From contig CANPGM010000032.1 in NCBI GenBank assembly GCA_947573605.1, positions 1 to 40,583 on the forward strand: a stretch of 40,583 nt of DNA, in the 5' to 3' direction. The notes under the pieces were generated by a model. That model was given only the letters and a program-made list of their open reading frames with translations. It made no database searches and was not told the origin of the DNA. This document shows positions 7,612-15,871 of the stretch, piece by piece. The position numbers and the translations under genes were made by a program. The stretch is from an uncultured Roseburia sp. (GTDB lineage Bacteria; Bacillota; Clostridia; Lachnospirales; Lachnospiraceae). Positions within the stretch are counted from its first letter, which is position 1. Every line of letters starts with the position of its first letter.

Positions 7612-8379
7612 CTAATTCCTGACAAAATTTTTAATAAAGCTTCTTCTGTGAATCGGAGACGGACCGTACTTTTTTATCGCTTCAATATGATCGGCAGAAC
7701 CATAACCCTTATGAGAGGCAAAACCGTATTCGGGATATGCTCTGTCATACTCCATCATCAATCGGTCCCTTGTCACCTTTGCAATTATGCTGGCCGCTCC
7801 AATCGAAATGCTTTTTGCATCCCCTTTGATAATCGGCACCTGGCGGTACAAAATTCCCGGAATTGTAACCGCATCATTTAATAATATATCGGGTTTTACG
7901 TTTAAATTGCTTATAGCCTTCCGCATCGCCTCATACGTCGCCTGTAATATGTTAATTTCGTCAATCCTCCTGTGATCCGCCATTCCGACCCCGACTGCAG
8001 CCGCCTTTTCCATAATTATTTCATATAGCGCTTCCCGCTTTGCGGCAGAAAGTTTTTTGGAGTCATTGATATATAAAATATCACATTCCTCCGGCAAAAT
8101 CACAGCTCCCGCAACAACGGGACCCGCCAGAGGCCCGCGGCCCGCTTCGTCAATGCCGCAGATTATCCCGCAGGCGGCATATTCTCTTTCATAACGCTTT
8201 AAGCCCTCGATGCGTTCCCGCTCCGCTGCAAGCTCCCTAAGCCGCTTTTCTGCCTGACCGACCAGCTTTTGCACTCCGGCACGGGTATCCTCCTTATACG
8301 TTTCGATAAAAGCAAACATATTTTCTTCCTGCGTTTCTTTCCATTCCGCCCGGATTTGGTTTATCTTCTTCTCTTCCAT
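7612..8379 (-). CDS. rnhB: Ribonuclease HII
   Basis: A 255-residue enzyme that cuts RNA in RNA-DNA hybrids and starts removal of misincorporated ribonucleotides. The catalytic motif GIDEAGRGPLAGPVVAGAVIL begins near residue 74, and NDSKKLSAAKRE and ASIIAKVTRDRLM follow. An N-terminal helical extension of about 70 residues matches the length of the B. subtilis enzyme. The ATG shares one base with the rbgA stop codon (TAATG), so it is translationally coupled to the GTPase gene. Confidence 0.97.
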   Translation of the reverse strand: MEEKKINQIRAEWKETQEENMFAFIETYKEDTRAGVQKLVGQAEKRLRELAAERERIEGLKRYEREYAACGIICGIDEAGRGPLAGPVVAGAVILPEECDILYINDSKKLSAAKREALYEIIMEKAAAVGVGMADHRRIDEINILQATYEAMRKAISNLNVKPDILLNDAVTIPGILYRQVPIIKGDAKSISIGAASIIAKVTRDRLMMEYDRAYPEYGFASHKGYGSADHIEAIKKYGPSPIHRRSFIKNFVRN

Positions 8380-9227
8380 TAGTCTCCTTTTGGCCGCTCC
8401 AGAGAAATTCTGCCCAGCTTCTTCCCGCGAAAATCATCCAGCAAAAGAGAAGCCGCCCGTTTATAGTCCGGTTCTCCTCCCTTTACCACGCATTTTCTGC
8501 TCTCCGCAATCCGCTTGAGAAGCGCCGCCGCTTCCTCCGTCTCTTCGATCTGATATCGTTCGCTTAAAACTCCCGGATAACGCTCCGTTAAAATTTCAAT
8601 CAGCGACAGCGACAACTCTTCTATATTTAAGATTTCATCATTGATCGATCCAATCAGTGCAAGATGAAGACCTACCGTCTGATCTTCAAACTTGGGCCAG
8701 AGAATCCCCGGCGTATCCAAAAGTTCCAGATTCTTATTCAGACGAATCCACTGTTTTCCCTTTGTGACGCCCGGACGGTTCCCTGTTTTGGCACAGGCGC
8801 GGCCCGCATAGGAGTTAATGAACGTTGATTTTCCGACATTTGGAATACCTACCACCATCGCACGAATCGGACGGTTTACAATCCCCCTTTTTTTGTCCCG
8901 CTCGATTTTCTCCCTGCAGGATTCCATTACAATATTCGTAACTTCCTTCATTCCGGTTTTTGTACGGGAATCAAGTCCCGTCACATAAAATCCCTGTTTT
9001 TTAAAATAATCCGTCCATTCCCGATTTATCGCCTCGTCGGATAAGTCCGATTTATTCATGATAATCAGCCGCGCCTTATTTTTTCCAAGCTCGTCGATAT
9101 CGGGATTGCGGCTCCCCGCCGGAATCCTTGCGTCCACCAGCTCAATCACCAAATCAATTAATTTAATATCTTCCTGCATCTGACGTCTTGCTTTCGTCAT
9201 ATGCCCCGGATACCACTGAAACTGCAT
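8379..9227 (-). CDS. rbgA: Ribosome biogenesis GTPase RbgA (YlqF)
   Basis: A 282-residue circularly permuted GTPase acting in late assembly of the 50S subunit. The start MQFQWYPGHMTKARRQM is at ATG 9227; an upstream TTG at 9260 would overlap lepB and is not needed. NKSD (G4) comes first, and GIPNVGKST (G1, about residue 126) and DTPGILWP (G3) follow, which is the permuted order. The length equals that of B. subtilis RbgA. It lies between lepB and rnhB, the usual order. Confidence 0.97.
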   Translation of the reverse strand: MQFQWYPGHMTKARRQMQEDIKLIDLVIELVDARIPAGSRNPDIDELGKNKARLIIMNKSDLSDEAINREWTDYFKKQGFYVTGLDSRTKTGMKEVTNIVMESCREKIERDKKRGIVNRPIRAMVVGIPNVGKSTFINSYAGRACAKTGNRPGVTKGKQWIRLNKNLELLDTPGILWPKFEDQTVGLHLALIGSINDEILNIEELSLSLIEILTERYPGVLSERYQIEETEEAAALLKRIAESRKCVVKGGEPDYKRAASLLLDDFRGKKLGRISLERPKGD

Positions 9228-9246
9228 ACTCTTTCCCCATGCCTTT

Positions 9247-9828
9247 CTATAAAAATCCAAAACTGCTCCACGGTGAAACGCAGAACCATACTTTTCCTAT
9301 GATATGCTCTTTTTTTACATTACCGATATTGGCATAACGGCTGTCTTCACTGTTATTCCGGTTATCGCCAAGTACAAAAAATTCATCCTCGCCTAACAGA
9401 ATTTCTTCCGCAGCAATACCGGCTTCTTCAATATTAGCGGTTTCCACCGAATCGGAAAACACCTCTCCGTTCACATAGACAGTCCCGTCCTTAATCTGCA
9501 CCGTATCTCCGGGAACTGCAATGACGCGCTTAATATACAGATGCGACTTTTCATTCCCGTTCGGCAGAAACGCAATAATATCCCCCGGTTTTGGGTCTGT
9601 AATACCGTAGACAAACCGATTAATCAAAATGTGGTCGCCGTTTTGAATCGTATCCGCCATAGACGACCCGACTGCGCTCGTCCTTAATCCGATAAAATAT
9701 ACAAATGTGAATGCGACTCCCAGCGTAATCGCCAGCTCTATCGCCCATATAAGAATTTCCCTGATAATTCCGATATTTACTTTCTTCTTCTGTCTTCCGA
9801 AATTCAATCCGCCTTTGCGTCTTGACAT
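9247..9828 (-). CDS. lepB: Signal peptidase I
   Basis: A 193-residue membrane protease that removes Sec signal peptides outside the membrane. A positively charged start (MSRRKGGLNFGRQKKK) and one membrane segment (about residues 22-47) lead to the catalytic Ser56 in GSSMADTI and Lys100 in YIKRVIAVPGD. The late motif GDNRNNSEDSR is complete. Its own promoter lies upstream, after the rplS terminator, so it probably begins a transcript with rbgA and rnhB. Confidence 0.96.
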   Translation of the reverse strand: MSRRKGGLNFGRQKKKVNIGIIREILIWAIELAITLGVAFTFVYFIGLRTSAVGSSMADTIQNGDHILINRFVYGITDPKPGDIIAFLPNGNEKSHLYIKRVIAVPGDTVQIKDGTVYVNGEVFSDSVETANIEEAGIAAEEILLGEDEFFVLGDNRNNSEDSRYANIGNVKKEHIIGKVWFCVSPWSSFGFL

Positions 9829-9887
9829 GACCGTCCTGCCCTCCCTGCCATTGCGACGTCTATACTCCCGCTTTTTATGATGTTTTT

Positions 9888-9916
9888 ACTCTAACATAAG
9901 AAAGACCCGAGTGCAA
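9888..9916 (-). promoter_or_regulatory. Promoter of lepB operon
   Basis: TTGCAC (9911-9916), 17-bp spacer, TAGAGT (9888-9893), preceded by TG to give an extended -10 (TGTTAGAGT). It lies 60 bp before the lepB start codon. Confidence 0.65.
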
Positions 9917-9940
9917 TTGCAAAATCCCTGCTGCAACGCG

Positions 9941-9978
9941 AAAAGGGCAGGCTATCTTCTCAGTAAGATATCCTGCCC
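9941..9978 (-). terminator. rplS terminator
   Basis: A stem of about 14 bp, GGGCAGGATATCTT / AAGATAGCCTGCCC with one mismatch, and a 6-nt loop, followed by TTTTCGC on the minus strand. It starts 17 bp after the rplS stop codon. A T-run also lies on the other side. Confidence 0.75.
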
Positions 9979-9995
9979 CTCTTGCTTTTTTCAAA

Positions 9996-10349
9996 TTATT
10001 TTACGCGTTCTTTTACCTTAGCTCTCTTGCCGACACGGTCTCTTAAGTAGAATAATTTTGCTCTTCTAACTTTACCAAGACGTACCACTTCGACTTTTTC
10101 TACATTCGGAGAATGCAGCGGCCATGTTTTTTCCACGCCGACGCCGTTGGAAATCTTTCTTACAGTGAAGGTTTCGCGGTTGCTTCCGCCCTGTCTCTTA
10201 ATTACAATCCCTTCAAATACCTGTACTCTTTCGCGGTTTCCCTCTTTGATTTTGCCGTAAACCTTTACCGTATCGCCGACACGGAAATCCGCTACTTCAG
10301 ATTTTAACTGTTCTGCTTCAATGCTTTTAATAATTTCGTTTGCGTTCAC
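9996..10349 (-). CDS. rplS: 50S ribosomal protein L19
   Basis: A 117-residue ribosomal protein at the 30S-50S interface. The start is GTG 10349 giving (M)[18 protein letters not shown], set by CAGGAGG 7 nt upstream; the frame extending to 10388 is not supported. Family marks include [31 protein letters not shown] and [19 protein letters not shown] [15 protein letters not shown]. It normally directly follows trmD, but here a restriction-modification gene stands between them. It has its own promoter and terminator, and its leader can mask the ribosome binding site. Confidence 0.98.
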   Translation of the reverse strand: MNANEIIKSIEAEQLKSEVADFRVGDTVKVYGKIKEGNRERVQVFEGIVIKRQGGSNRETFTVRKISNGVGVEKTWPLHSPNVEKVEVVRLGKVRRAKLFYLRDRVGKRAKVKERVK

Positions 10350-10356
10350 TTTGTGA

Positions 10357-10402
10357 CCTCCTGTTAAATGGATGTTCTTAATACGCAAATTCGTAACAGA
10401 GG
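10357..10402 (-). promoter_or_regulatory. rplS leader hairpin covering the Shine-Dalgarno
   Basis: CCTCTGTTA in the leader (10394-10402) can pair with TAACAGGAGG (10357-10366), which contains the rplS ribosome binding site. There is one bulged base and a loop of about 27 nt. L19 leaders that regulate their own gene are known in Bacillota. The pairing is seen; the regulation is inferred. Confidence 0.5.
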
Positions 10403-10428
10403 ACCATCTTTTTTTTCACAACGTTGAT

Positions 10429-10457
10429 ATGTTATCATATAATAAGACATTCTGCAA
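10429..10457 (-). promoter_or_regulatory. Promoter of rplS
   Basis: TTGCAG (10452-10457), 17-bp spacer, TAACAT (10429-10434) with an upstream TG (TGATAACAT). It lies in the gap after the methylase gene, so rplS has its own transcription start. Confidence 0.7.
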
Positions 10458-10509
10458 GTATTTTTCTCATGTTTATTCGGACTTCCAGTCAGATCACACT
10501 TCTCCGTAT

Positions 10510-13095
10510 TTATTCGGTAAGGATACGGCTGATGTGTTCCATATGTTTTTCTATTTCCAGCGCACATTCCTTAACCTGGCGGAGGGAAGCGTCTACTTCC
10601 AAAAGCTTCTCTCTTTGCTCTTCTTCCGATATATTGGGAACCTTTAAAGCATACAGCCCGGAACCGGAAAAATTATCCCTTACGGAACCTGACGCTAAGA
10701 CCTGTATCTGATATTTAAAAAAGGGTGTTTTCAAAAGCTGCACCAGATATTTCGCATTGAAATTCATATTTCTAAGAACCACATATGCAGGGCTTGTAAT
10801 CAAATTTTCCTCGTCGGAGTCAATATAAATGATGGAACCCGTATTTATCCGATATGGATTAAAGACAATATCATTTTGAAACAGCTTCTGCGGCATACTT
10901 TCCTTTTTCGATGAAAGCAGTTCATCCACCGTTTTTTCTTCTGTTTCCGTAATGGCGCCGTCAGGCGTTTTTACAACCGATACATACTTATAAATTCTCT
11001 CCACATCTTCATAAAGCTCTTTTTCCGTAAGCCTCGTCTTCCGCATGTTCTCTTCCGTAAGATTCAAATGCACAAATGTCTTAAGAATTTCTTTCGTTTC
11101 CTCATGAAAAAAGTACCAAGTCGGGTCAAGCCTTTCGGGAACTTTGTCAAACTCCATTCTCAGAAATTTAATCATAGGCTTTTTATAAGCCTCCACTTTA
11201 TTATCATCCCCAAATTCCAAGTCCGCAAAAGTAATTGGGTCCGCCAGTACTTCCGAATACGCTTCTTTCAGAATCTTATCCGCTATTACTTTTAAATCGG
11301 AGCTTTCATATCCTTTTAACAGAGTTTTACCGGAAGGCTCGTATCCGATCTGATTTACCAGTGCAAAATTAATTACCATACTTTCTTTTTCATTTACCCA
11401 CGTTTTTCTGTCCGATTCGATGATTCTTTCCATCCGTTCCTCTGTATTTTTAACAGCCATCAGAATAACCGTGTTAATCGTATCAACTCCAGACATTACA
11501 AACGTATGCTTCGGTAATTTTACGATTGTTTTTATTTGAAAATGGCTTAAGATAAAATTTCTTACCCGGCTGTCTCCATTGCAGAAAATTCCCTCCGGCA
11601 GCACAATCAGTAACTTTCCATTTGGGCGGAGCATTTTGTATGCCTTTTCTACAAACAAATTCTCTGTCTTTTCTTTTTTATTGACAATATATTCCTTTCC
11701 TTCCGCACCCTTTTTCTTCTCCTTCCCTGAAAGAGTATAATTTTTCAAAATATGCGGGTCTTCTTCCGTCGAACCGAACGGCGGATTGGCCAGTATAATG
11801 TGCACGCCGGAATTTGGATCGTCTTTTTTATATTCCTTCGCAAAATAGGATTCACCCTTAAAGTCTTTTGTATCAAGACCGTTGCCGTGCTGAATCTGCT
11901 TTCCGTCTCCCCATAACAGCATATTCATTTTCGCTGTTCTCACAGCTCTCGGTTCCGCATCAATTCCAAAAATCTGAAGTTTGATTTCCTCGTATAGCTC
12001 TTCTCTCGACTTTTGCAGCAAATCTAAATACTGCTGCTGCGTTTCGTTTACCAGCTGCCTTTTTTTGTCAAACGCTCTGATTAAAAACCCGCCGGAACCC
12101 GATGCGAAATCCAATACCCGGTCCGTAATCCCAATATCCGCCAGTTCAACCATAAACTCCACAAGCGGGCGCGGCGTAAAAAACTGTCCAAGCCCCTTTC
12201 CTCTTAATTGACTAGGTAAAAATTCTTCAAACGCCCTCCCTTTGATATCCGTAAAAGAATCCTTCAAATTAAAATGCGCTTCCAGAATTTCCAGCACGGC
12301 GCACAATGCGCCTGGAGAAGCGGCAATTTTTTCGTTATCCGCAAAAATACCCGGATAGTATGCTTCGACATTTGCATGAAACCAGTCGTCAATATATTTT
12401 GTCTGCGCCTGTGTCGTTCCGTAAACCTGAATCCGTTCTACCGTCAGTCTCGCTTCCTCCGGTATCCGGTCGTTAATAATTTTAATAAAAAGGATCTTGG
12501 AAAACTCGTCAAAAGAAGCCGATGGATCAAGCTTATCCATCGATCTGATTTTTGTATGTATCTGCCGAAACAGCCGCCTGTAATCCGTAACAATATTTTT
12601 GCGCTTTTCCTCTACCGGGCTTTCGCCGCCTTCATGCCCGCTTCCACCCGACTGATACAAATTTATAAGCCGTTTAAATTCTTCAAAATGATCCTTTTTT
12701 AATGAAGCAATCTCTTTGTCCAATACAATCTCTTTTTTATTTCCGGACAGATACACCCTGACAATCGTTCTGTAATAATTGCTTAATACGGAAATCGGAG
12801 TCTCCAAATAAAAAGCATAAGAATCCACCTGGGATATATATTTTTCCAGCGGCTCATCCGGACTCTTCGACTCAAAAACAATTACATTTTCATCCTTCTC
12901 ATTTTTAATGACAATATCCGCTTCTTTTACCTTTTTCTCTCGTCCCTGCGTTATATTGACCGGAAAATGAAAATGCACCTGTTTTTCAGGGATTTGCAAA
13001 ATATCATGGATCAGAACTCTGTAAATAAATTTCGTCTCCACGTCAGCCTCGGTCAGATATTCGTCTTCTCTTCTTTCTTCCATCCCGACAGTCAC
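10510..13095 (-). CDS. Single-chain restriction-modification protein: nuclease-like N-terminus, N6-adenine methylase, specificity-like C-terminus
   Basis: An 861-residue protein with three regions. Residues 15-125 resemble the type I HsdR N-terminal domain with D60, E75 and K77 in a PD-(D/E)xK pattern (EADIVIK, VIVFESKSP). Residues 180-620 are an HsdM-like methylase: GQFFTPRPLVEFMVELADI, motif I DFASGSGG (329-336) and NPPF (437-440). Residues 690-861 resemble one HsdS target-recognition half (LFQNDIVFNPYRIN, LASGSVRDNFSGSGL, LKVPNISEEEQREK) ending in a coiled coil. The start GTG 13095 has GGGGAG 6 nt upstream. No separate hsdR or hsdS gene is next to it. It may act like a type IIG enzyme or as an orphan methylase. 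The gene looks AT-richer than its neighbours, which suggests transfer. Confidence 0.82.
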   Translation of the reverse strand: MTVGMEERREDEYLTEADVETKFIYRVLIHDILQIPEKQVHFHFPVNITQGREKKVKEADIVIKNEKDENVIVFESKSPDEPLEKYISQVDSYAFYLETPISVLSNYYRTIVRVYLSGNKKEIVLDKEIASLKKDHFEEFKRLINLYQSGGSGHEGGESPVEEKRKNIVTDYRRLFRQIHTKIRSMDKLDPSASFDEFSKILFIKIINDRIPEEARLTVERIQVYGTTQAQTKYIDDWFHANVEAYYPGIFADNEKIAASPGALCAVLEILEAHFNLKDSFTDIKGRAFEEFLPSQLRGKGLGQFFTPRPLVEFMVELADIGITDRVLDFASGSGGFLIRAFDKKRQLVNETQQQYLDLLQKSREELYEEIKLQIFGIDAEPRAVRTAKMNMLLWGDGKQIQHGNGLDTKDFKGESYFAKEYKKDDPNSGVHIILANPPFGSTEEDPHILKNYTLSGKEKKKGAEGKEYIVNKKEKTENLFVEKAYKMLRPNGKLLIVLPEGIFCNGDSRVRNFILSHFQIKTIVKLPKHTFVMSGVDTINTVILMAVKNTEERMERIIESDRKTWVNEKESMVINFALVNQIGYEPSGKTLLKGYESSDLKVIADKILKEAYSEVLADPITFADLEFGDDNKVEAYKKPMIKFLRMEFDKVPERLDPTWYFFHEETKEILKTFVHLNLTEENMRKTRLTEKELYEDVERIYKYVSVVKTPDGAITETEEKTVDELLSSKKESMPQKLFQNDIVFNPYRINTGSIIYIDSDEENLITSPAYVVLRNMNFNAKYLVQLLKTPFFKYQIQVLASGSVRDNFSGSGLYALKVPNISEEEQREKLLEVDASLRQVKECALEIEKHMEHISRILTE

Positions 13096-13135
13096 ACCTT
13101 TCTCCCCTTCTTACCCTCACAATAGAACGCCGGTC

Positions 13136-13879
13136 TTAAGGCGCATTCTTTCCATCCTTAACACTGTCCGTAATTTTTCTCTCTTTCTCCGTAAGTTCCG
13201 CCGACGCAAGCAGATCGGGACGGCGTTCCATTGTCCTTAAAATCGACTGCTCCCTGCGCCACTCCTCCACTTTCCTGTGATTTCCGGACAGCAGGATTTC
13301 CGGCACTTTCTTTCCTCTCCATTCCTCCGGACGGCTGTACTGCGGGTATTCCAGCAGCCCGCCTTCAAATGACTCCGCAAGAGATGATTCGTCATTCGTA
13401 AGTACACCGGGTACCATACGGGAAACGGCGTCTACCAATACCATCGCGGGCAGTTCCCCTCCGGTCAGTACATAATCTCCGATCGAAACGGAATCGGTAA
13501 CGATTTCCTCCAGCACTCTTTCGTCAATCCCTTCGTAATGACCGCAAAGCAAGACCAAATCACGTTCCTTTGCGAAATTTTTTGCCATATTCTGTTTAAA
13601 AACCGAACCCTGAGGCGTCAGATAGACGGTCCGGGGCTTATCGCCGATCCGGTCCGCAATGGATTTCCACGCATCATAAACCGGCTGCGCCTGCATTAAC
13701 ATGCCTGCGCCGCCGCCGTACGGATAATCGTCCACTTTTTTATGCTTATTCGTCGTATAATCTCTGATGTTTACCGCTTCTATGGATAGCAGCCCTTTTT
13801 CGGCCGCTCTTCCGATAATACTTGTGGAAAGCCCCTGCAGTATCATATCCGGAAACAGTGTCAATATATGAAAATTCAT
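13136..13879 (-). CDS. trmD: tRNA (guanine37-N1)-methyltransferase
   Basis: A 247-residue SPOUT-fold enzyme that methylates G37 of tRNAs and prevents frameshifting. It begins [13 protein letters not shown] and contains [29 protein letters not shown] and the knot region [19 protein letters not shown], all diagnostic. The ATG at 13879 follows a GGAGG site. It sits in the translation operon but is separated from rimM by an uncharacterised gene and from rplS by a restriction-modification gene. Confidence 0.98.
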   Translation of the reverse strand: MNFHILTLFPDMILQGLSTSIIGRAAEKGLLSIEAVNIRDYTTNKHKKVDDYPYGGGAGMLMQAQPVYDAWKSIADRIGDKPRTVYLTPQGSVFKQNMAKNFAKERDLVLLCGHYEGIDERVLEEIVTDSVSIGDYVLTGGELPAMVLVDAVSRMVPGVLTNDESSLAESFEGGLLEYPQYSRPEEWRGKKVPEILLSGNHRKVEEWRREQSILRTMERRPDLLASAELTEKERKITDSVKDGKNAP

Positions 13880-13926
13880 AATAATCCTCCATGCCGGAGC
13901 CTGTTAGAAGAGATCCGTTTCTATTC

Positions 13927-14580
13927 CTACATCATATAAACAATATTCAATATCCAACTGACAACGGAAATTATGACTGCAATGATACCGATTACAAAAC
14001 CTGCCGTTGCCATTCCCCGTTTTACGGAGTTCCGGCCTCTGTTTCCGTATGTAATTCCCAGCGCTCCGAAAATAACTCCAAAAAGAGGTACAAGAATCCC
14101 AATCAGAGCGATCAGAGAAAAGATAAGCGATGTCGTCGCATACCTGGACATATCCGTTCCTCTGACATAGACGGTATTGGGCCCGCCGGACTGCAAACCT
14201 CCCGGCTGCGAAGCAGCCCCCATCCCCGGATTCGGACCGCCTGCAGATAAGGGCTGAAATAAAAGTCCCATCAAATCTTCAATATCTTTTTTATAGGTGC
14301 TTTTCGGTACCGCACCGAAAAATCCCGACAAATCATTTTCTTTTCCGTACACTCCCGGAAGCCATACAGCCCTCGTCCAGGCTTCCAGATGAAACACTCC
14401 GTTTTGATAACGCCATGTCAAAAACTTCGGCATTTCCAGCAGCCCGCTGCCGACGCGGTAAACCTGTTCCCCTTTAAACTGCTCCAGTGAAAACCGATGC
14501 TTACTTAAAAAATCAGTCATAATATACTGTACAAAATCCCCCGGCTGATTCAGCACAACCTCTTTGATTAATCTTGCCAT
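13927..14580 (-). CDS. Uncharacterised membrane protein with DUF4190-like C-terminus
   Basis: A 217-residue protein of unknown function. Residues 1-100 form a soluble domain with no signature I recognise (QYIMTDFLSKHRFSLEQFKG, LTWRYQNGVFHLEAWTRAVW). A Gly/Pro/Gln/Ser linker follows (about 112-140). Two hydrophobic helices end the protein (about 147-175 and 190-215) around GALGITYGNRGRNSVKRGMA, a DUF4190-like pattern. It lies between rimM and trmD, genes that are normally adjacent. The ATG at 14580 follows a GGAGGGG site. The topology is likely a cytoplasmic domain tethered by a membrane hairpin. Confidence 0.7.
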   Translation of the reverse strand: MARLIKEVVLNQPGDFVQYIMTDFLSKHRFSLEQFKGEQVYRVGSGLLEMPKFLTWRYQNGVFHLEAWTRAVWLPGVYGKENDLSGFFGAVPKSTYKKDIEDLMGLLFQPLSAGGPNPGMGAASQPGGLQSGGPNTVYVRGTDMSRYATTSLIFSLIALIGILVPLFGVIFGALGITYGNRGRNSVKRGMATAGFVIGIIAVIISVVSWILNIVYMM

Positions 14581-14635
14581 TTTCCCCTCCGTTTCTTCGC
14601 AAATTCATATATGGATTACAAATATACGAAGCTTT

Positions 14636-15157
14636 TTAATGTTGATATATCTCGCGAAGCCCAGGCAGCAGATGAACCGTCATACGTCCCTCTGTCATAT
14701 TGACTTCTTTGACGCATTCTCTGATTGCCGGCAGCAGTATTTCCTCTTTTCCGTCATTCTTTATCACATATACATCATTGGCTCCGGTTTGCAGAACGTC
14801 CTCTATCTTCCCCAGTGTTTCCCCTTCGTCGGAGTACACGCGCAGTCCGATTAAATCCGCAATAAAATATTCGTTCTCGCCAAGCGCTACGGCATTTTCT
14901 CTTGTGACATAAAGACCTGCCTGCCGATATTGTTCCGCATCGTTCCTGTTCTCGATGCCTTTCAGTTTCAATATAACCATATTCTTAAAAAACTTCACTC
15001 CGGAGATTTCCATCTCCTTCTTTTCTTTTCCGTTATCAAGCAGAACAGACTGAAGCTTCCGAAATCGTTCCGGATCATCCGTCGTTGGGAAAACCTTTAC
15101 TTCTCCTTTTATTCCATGCGTTGTTGTAATTACGCCTACCCGTAGTAAATCCTCCAT
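14636..15157 (-). CDS. rimM: Ribosome maturation factor RimM
   Basis: A 173-residue 16S rRNA processing protein that binds S19 and helps mature the 30S head. It begins [20 protein letters not shown], has [11 protein letters not shown] in the N-terminal barrel, and [21 protein letters not shown] with [18 protein letters not shown] in the PRC-barrel domain. The ATG at 15157 has TGGAGG 6 nt upstream. A strong hairpin with a U-tract separates it from khpA, so its transcription may depend on read-through. Confidence 0.97.
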   Translation of the reverse strand: MEDLLRVGVITTTHGIKGEVKVFPTTDDPERFRKLQSVLLDNGKEKKEMEISGVKFFKNMVILKLKGIENRNDAEQYRQAGLYVTRENAVALGENEYFIADLIGLRVYSDEGETLGKIEDVLQTGANDVYVIKNDGKEEILLPAIRECVKEVNMTEGRMTVHLLPGLREIYQH

Positions 15158-15188
15158 CCAATACCTCCATTCGCTTATCGACTGCTCT

Positions 15189-15223
15189 AAAAGAAGAAAA
15201 GCTATCTCAGTGCCTGAGATAGC
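15189..15223 (-). terminator. Intrinsic terminator or attenuator between khpA and rimM
   Basis: A perfect 9-bp stem GCTATCTCA / TGAGATAGC (15201-15223) with a 5-nt loop, followed on the minus strand by TTTTCTTCTTTT. It lies only 32 bp before the rimM start codon, and I see no good promoter between them. Confidence 0.8.
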
Positions 15224-15229
15224 TTGCGG

Positions 15230-15264
15230 CGTTCTGTCCGTCCGAAATACAGGAAGACAGAACG
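15230..15264 (-). other. Second hairpin in the khpA-rimM gap
   Basis: CGTTCTGTC (15230-15238) and GACAGAACG (15256-15264) form a perfect 9-bp stem with a 17-nt loop, upstream of the terminator hairpin. It may be an independent stability element or may influence the terminator. Confidence 0.55.
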
Positions 15265-15296
15265 ATTTTACAGATTTGAAAGCAGTTAAATCAGGC

Positions 15297-15527
15297 CTAC
15301 TGCATGATTTCTACCATTACCTTCTTCTCTTCCTTTGAGGCAGCGGCCTTTACAACTGCGCGGATTGCCTTCGCTATCCGGCCCTGCTTGCCGATTACCT
15401 TGCCCATGTCGGACTGCGCTACACGTAATTCCAAAACAATGGCTTTCTCATTCTCGGTCTCGGTTACGACAACTTCCTCCGGGTAATCGACTAGTGATTT
15501 GGCAATTACTTCAACTAATTCTTTCAT
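15297..15527 (-). CDS. khpA: KH-domain RNA-binding protein KhpA (YlqC)
   Basis: A 76-residue single KH domain with the GxxG loop in [20 protein letters not shown]. It begins [19 protein letters not shown]. The known homologue works with KhpB in RNA binding and cell-wall elongation control in several Bacillota. It lies directly after rpsP, the standard order, and before the hairpin pair that precedes rimM. Confidence 0.95.
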   Translation of the reverse strand: MKELVEVIAKSLVDYPEEVVVTETENEKAIVLELRVAQSDMGKVIGKQGRIAKAIRAVVKAAASKEEKKVMVEIMQ

Positions 15528-15545
15528 TGGTCCACCTCACTAATC

Positions 15546-15788
15546 CTATTTTTCGATACCGGCAAGCTTAAAAATTCTGGCTACCGTATCTGTCGGTCTT
15601 GCTCCGTTTGCTAACCATTTCTTAGCCAGTTCTTCATCCACATGATACTCGCTTGGATCTTTTGTCGGATCATAGGTTCCGATTTCTTCAATAAATCTGC
15701 CGTCTCTCGGAGATCTGGAATCGGAAACAACGATTCTATAGAAAGGAGCTTTCTTCTGTCCCATTCTTCTTAAACGAATCTTTACCAT
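15546..15788 (-). CDS. rpsP: 30S ribosomal protein S16
   Basis: An 80-residue ribosomal protein needed for 30S assembly. It begins [20 protein letters not shown] and contains [20 protein letters not shown] and [12 protein letters not shown]. Length and motifs are typical. The ATG follows AGGAGG with normal spacing. It is downstream of ffh in the translation and secretion operon. Confidence 0.98.
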   Translation of the reverse strand: MVKIRLRRMGQKKAPFYRIVVSDSRSPRDGRFIEEIGTYDPTKDPSEYHVDEELAKKWLANGARPTDTVARIFKLAGIEK

Positions 15789-15871
15789 CTTAATTCACCT
15801 CCTGCATTTTTGATTTGGATATTCAAAGCGTCTCTGATTGTATTTGCGACGCGTAATCCCATTGCCATCCT

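Noticed and set aside
10510-13095. Complete type I restriction system
   Set aside because: Only one gene is present, with no separate HsdR helicase subunit or full two-domain HsdS nearby, so a single-chain or orphan enzyme is the better reading.
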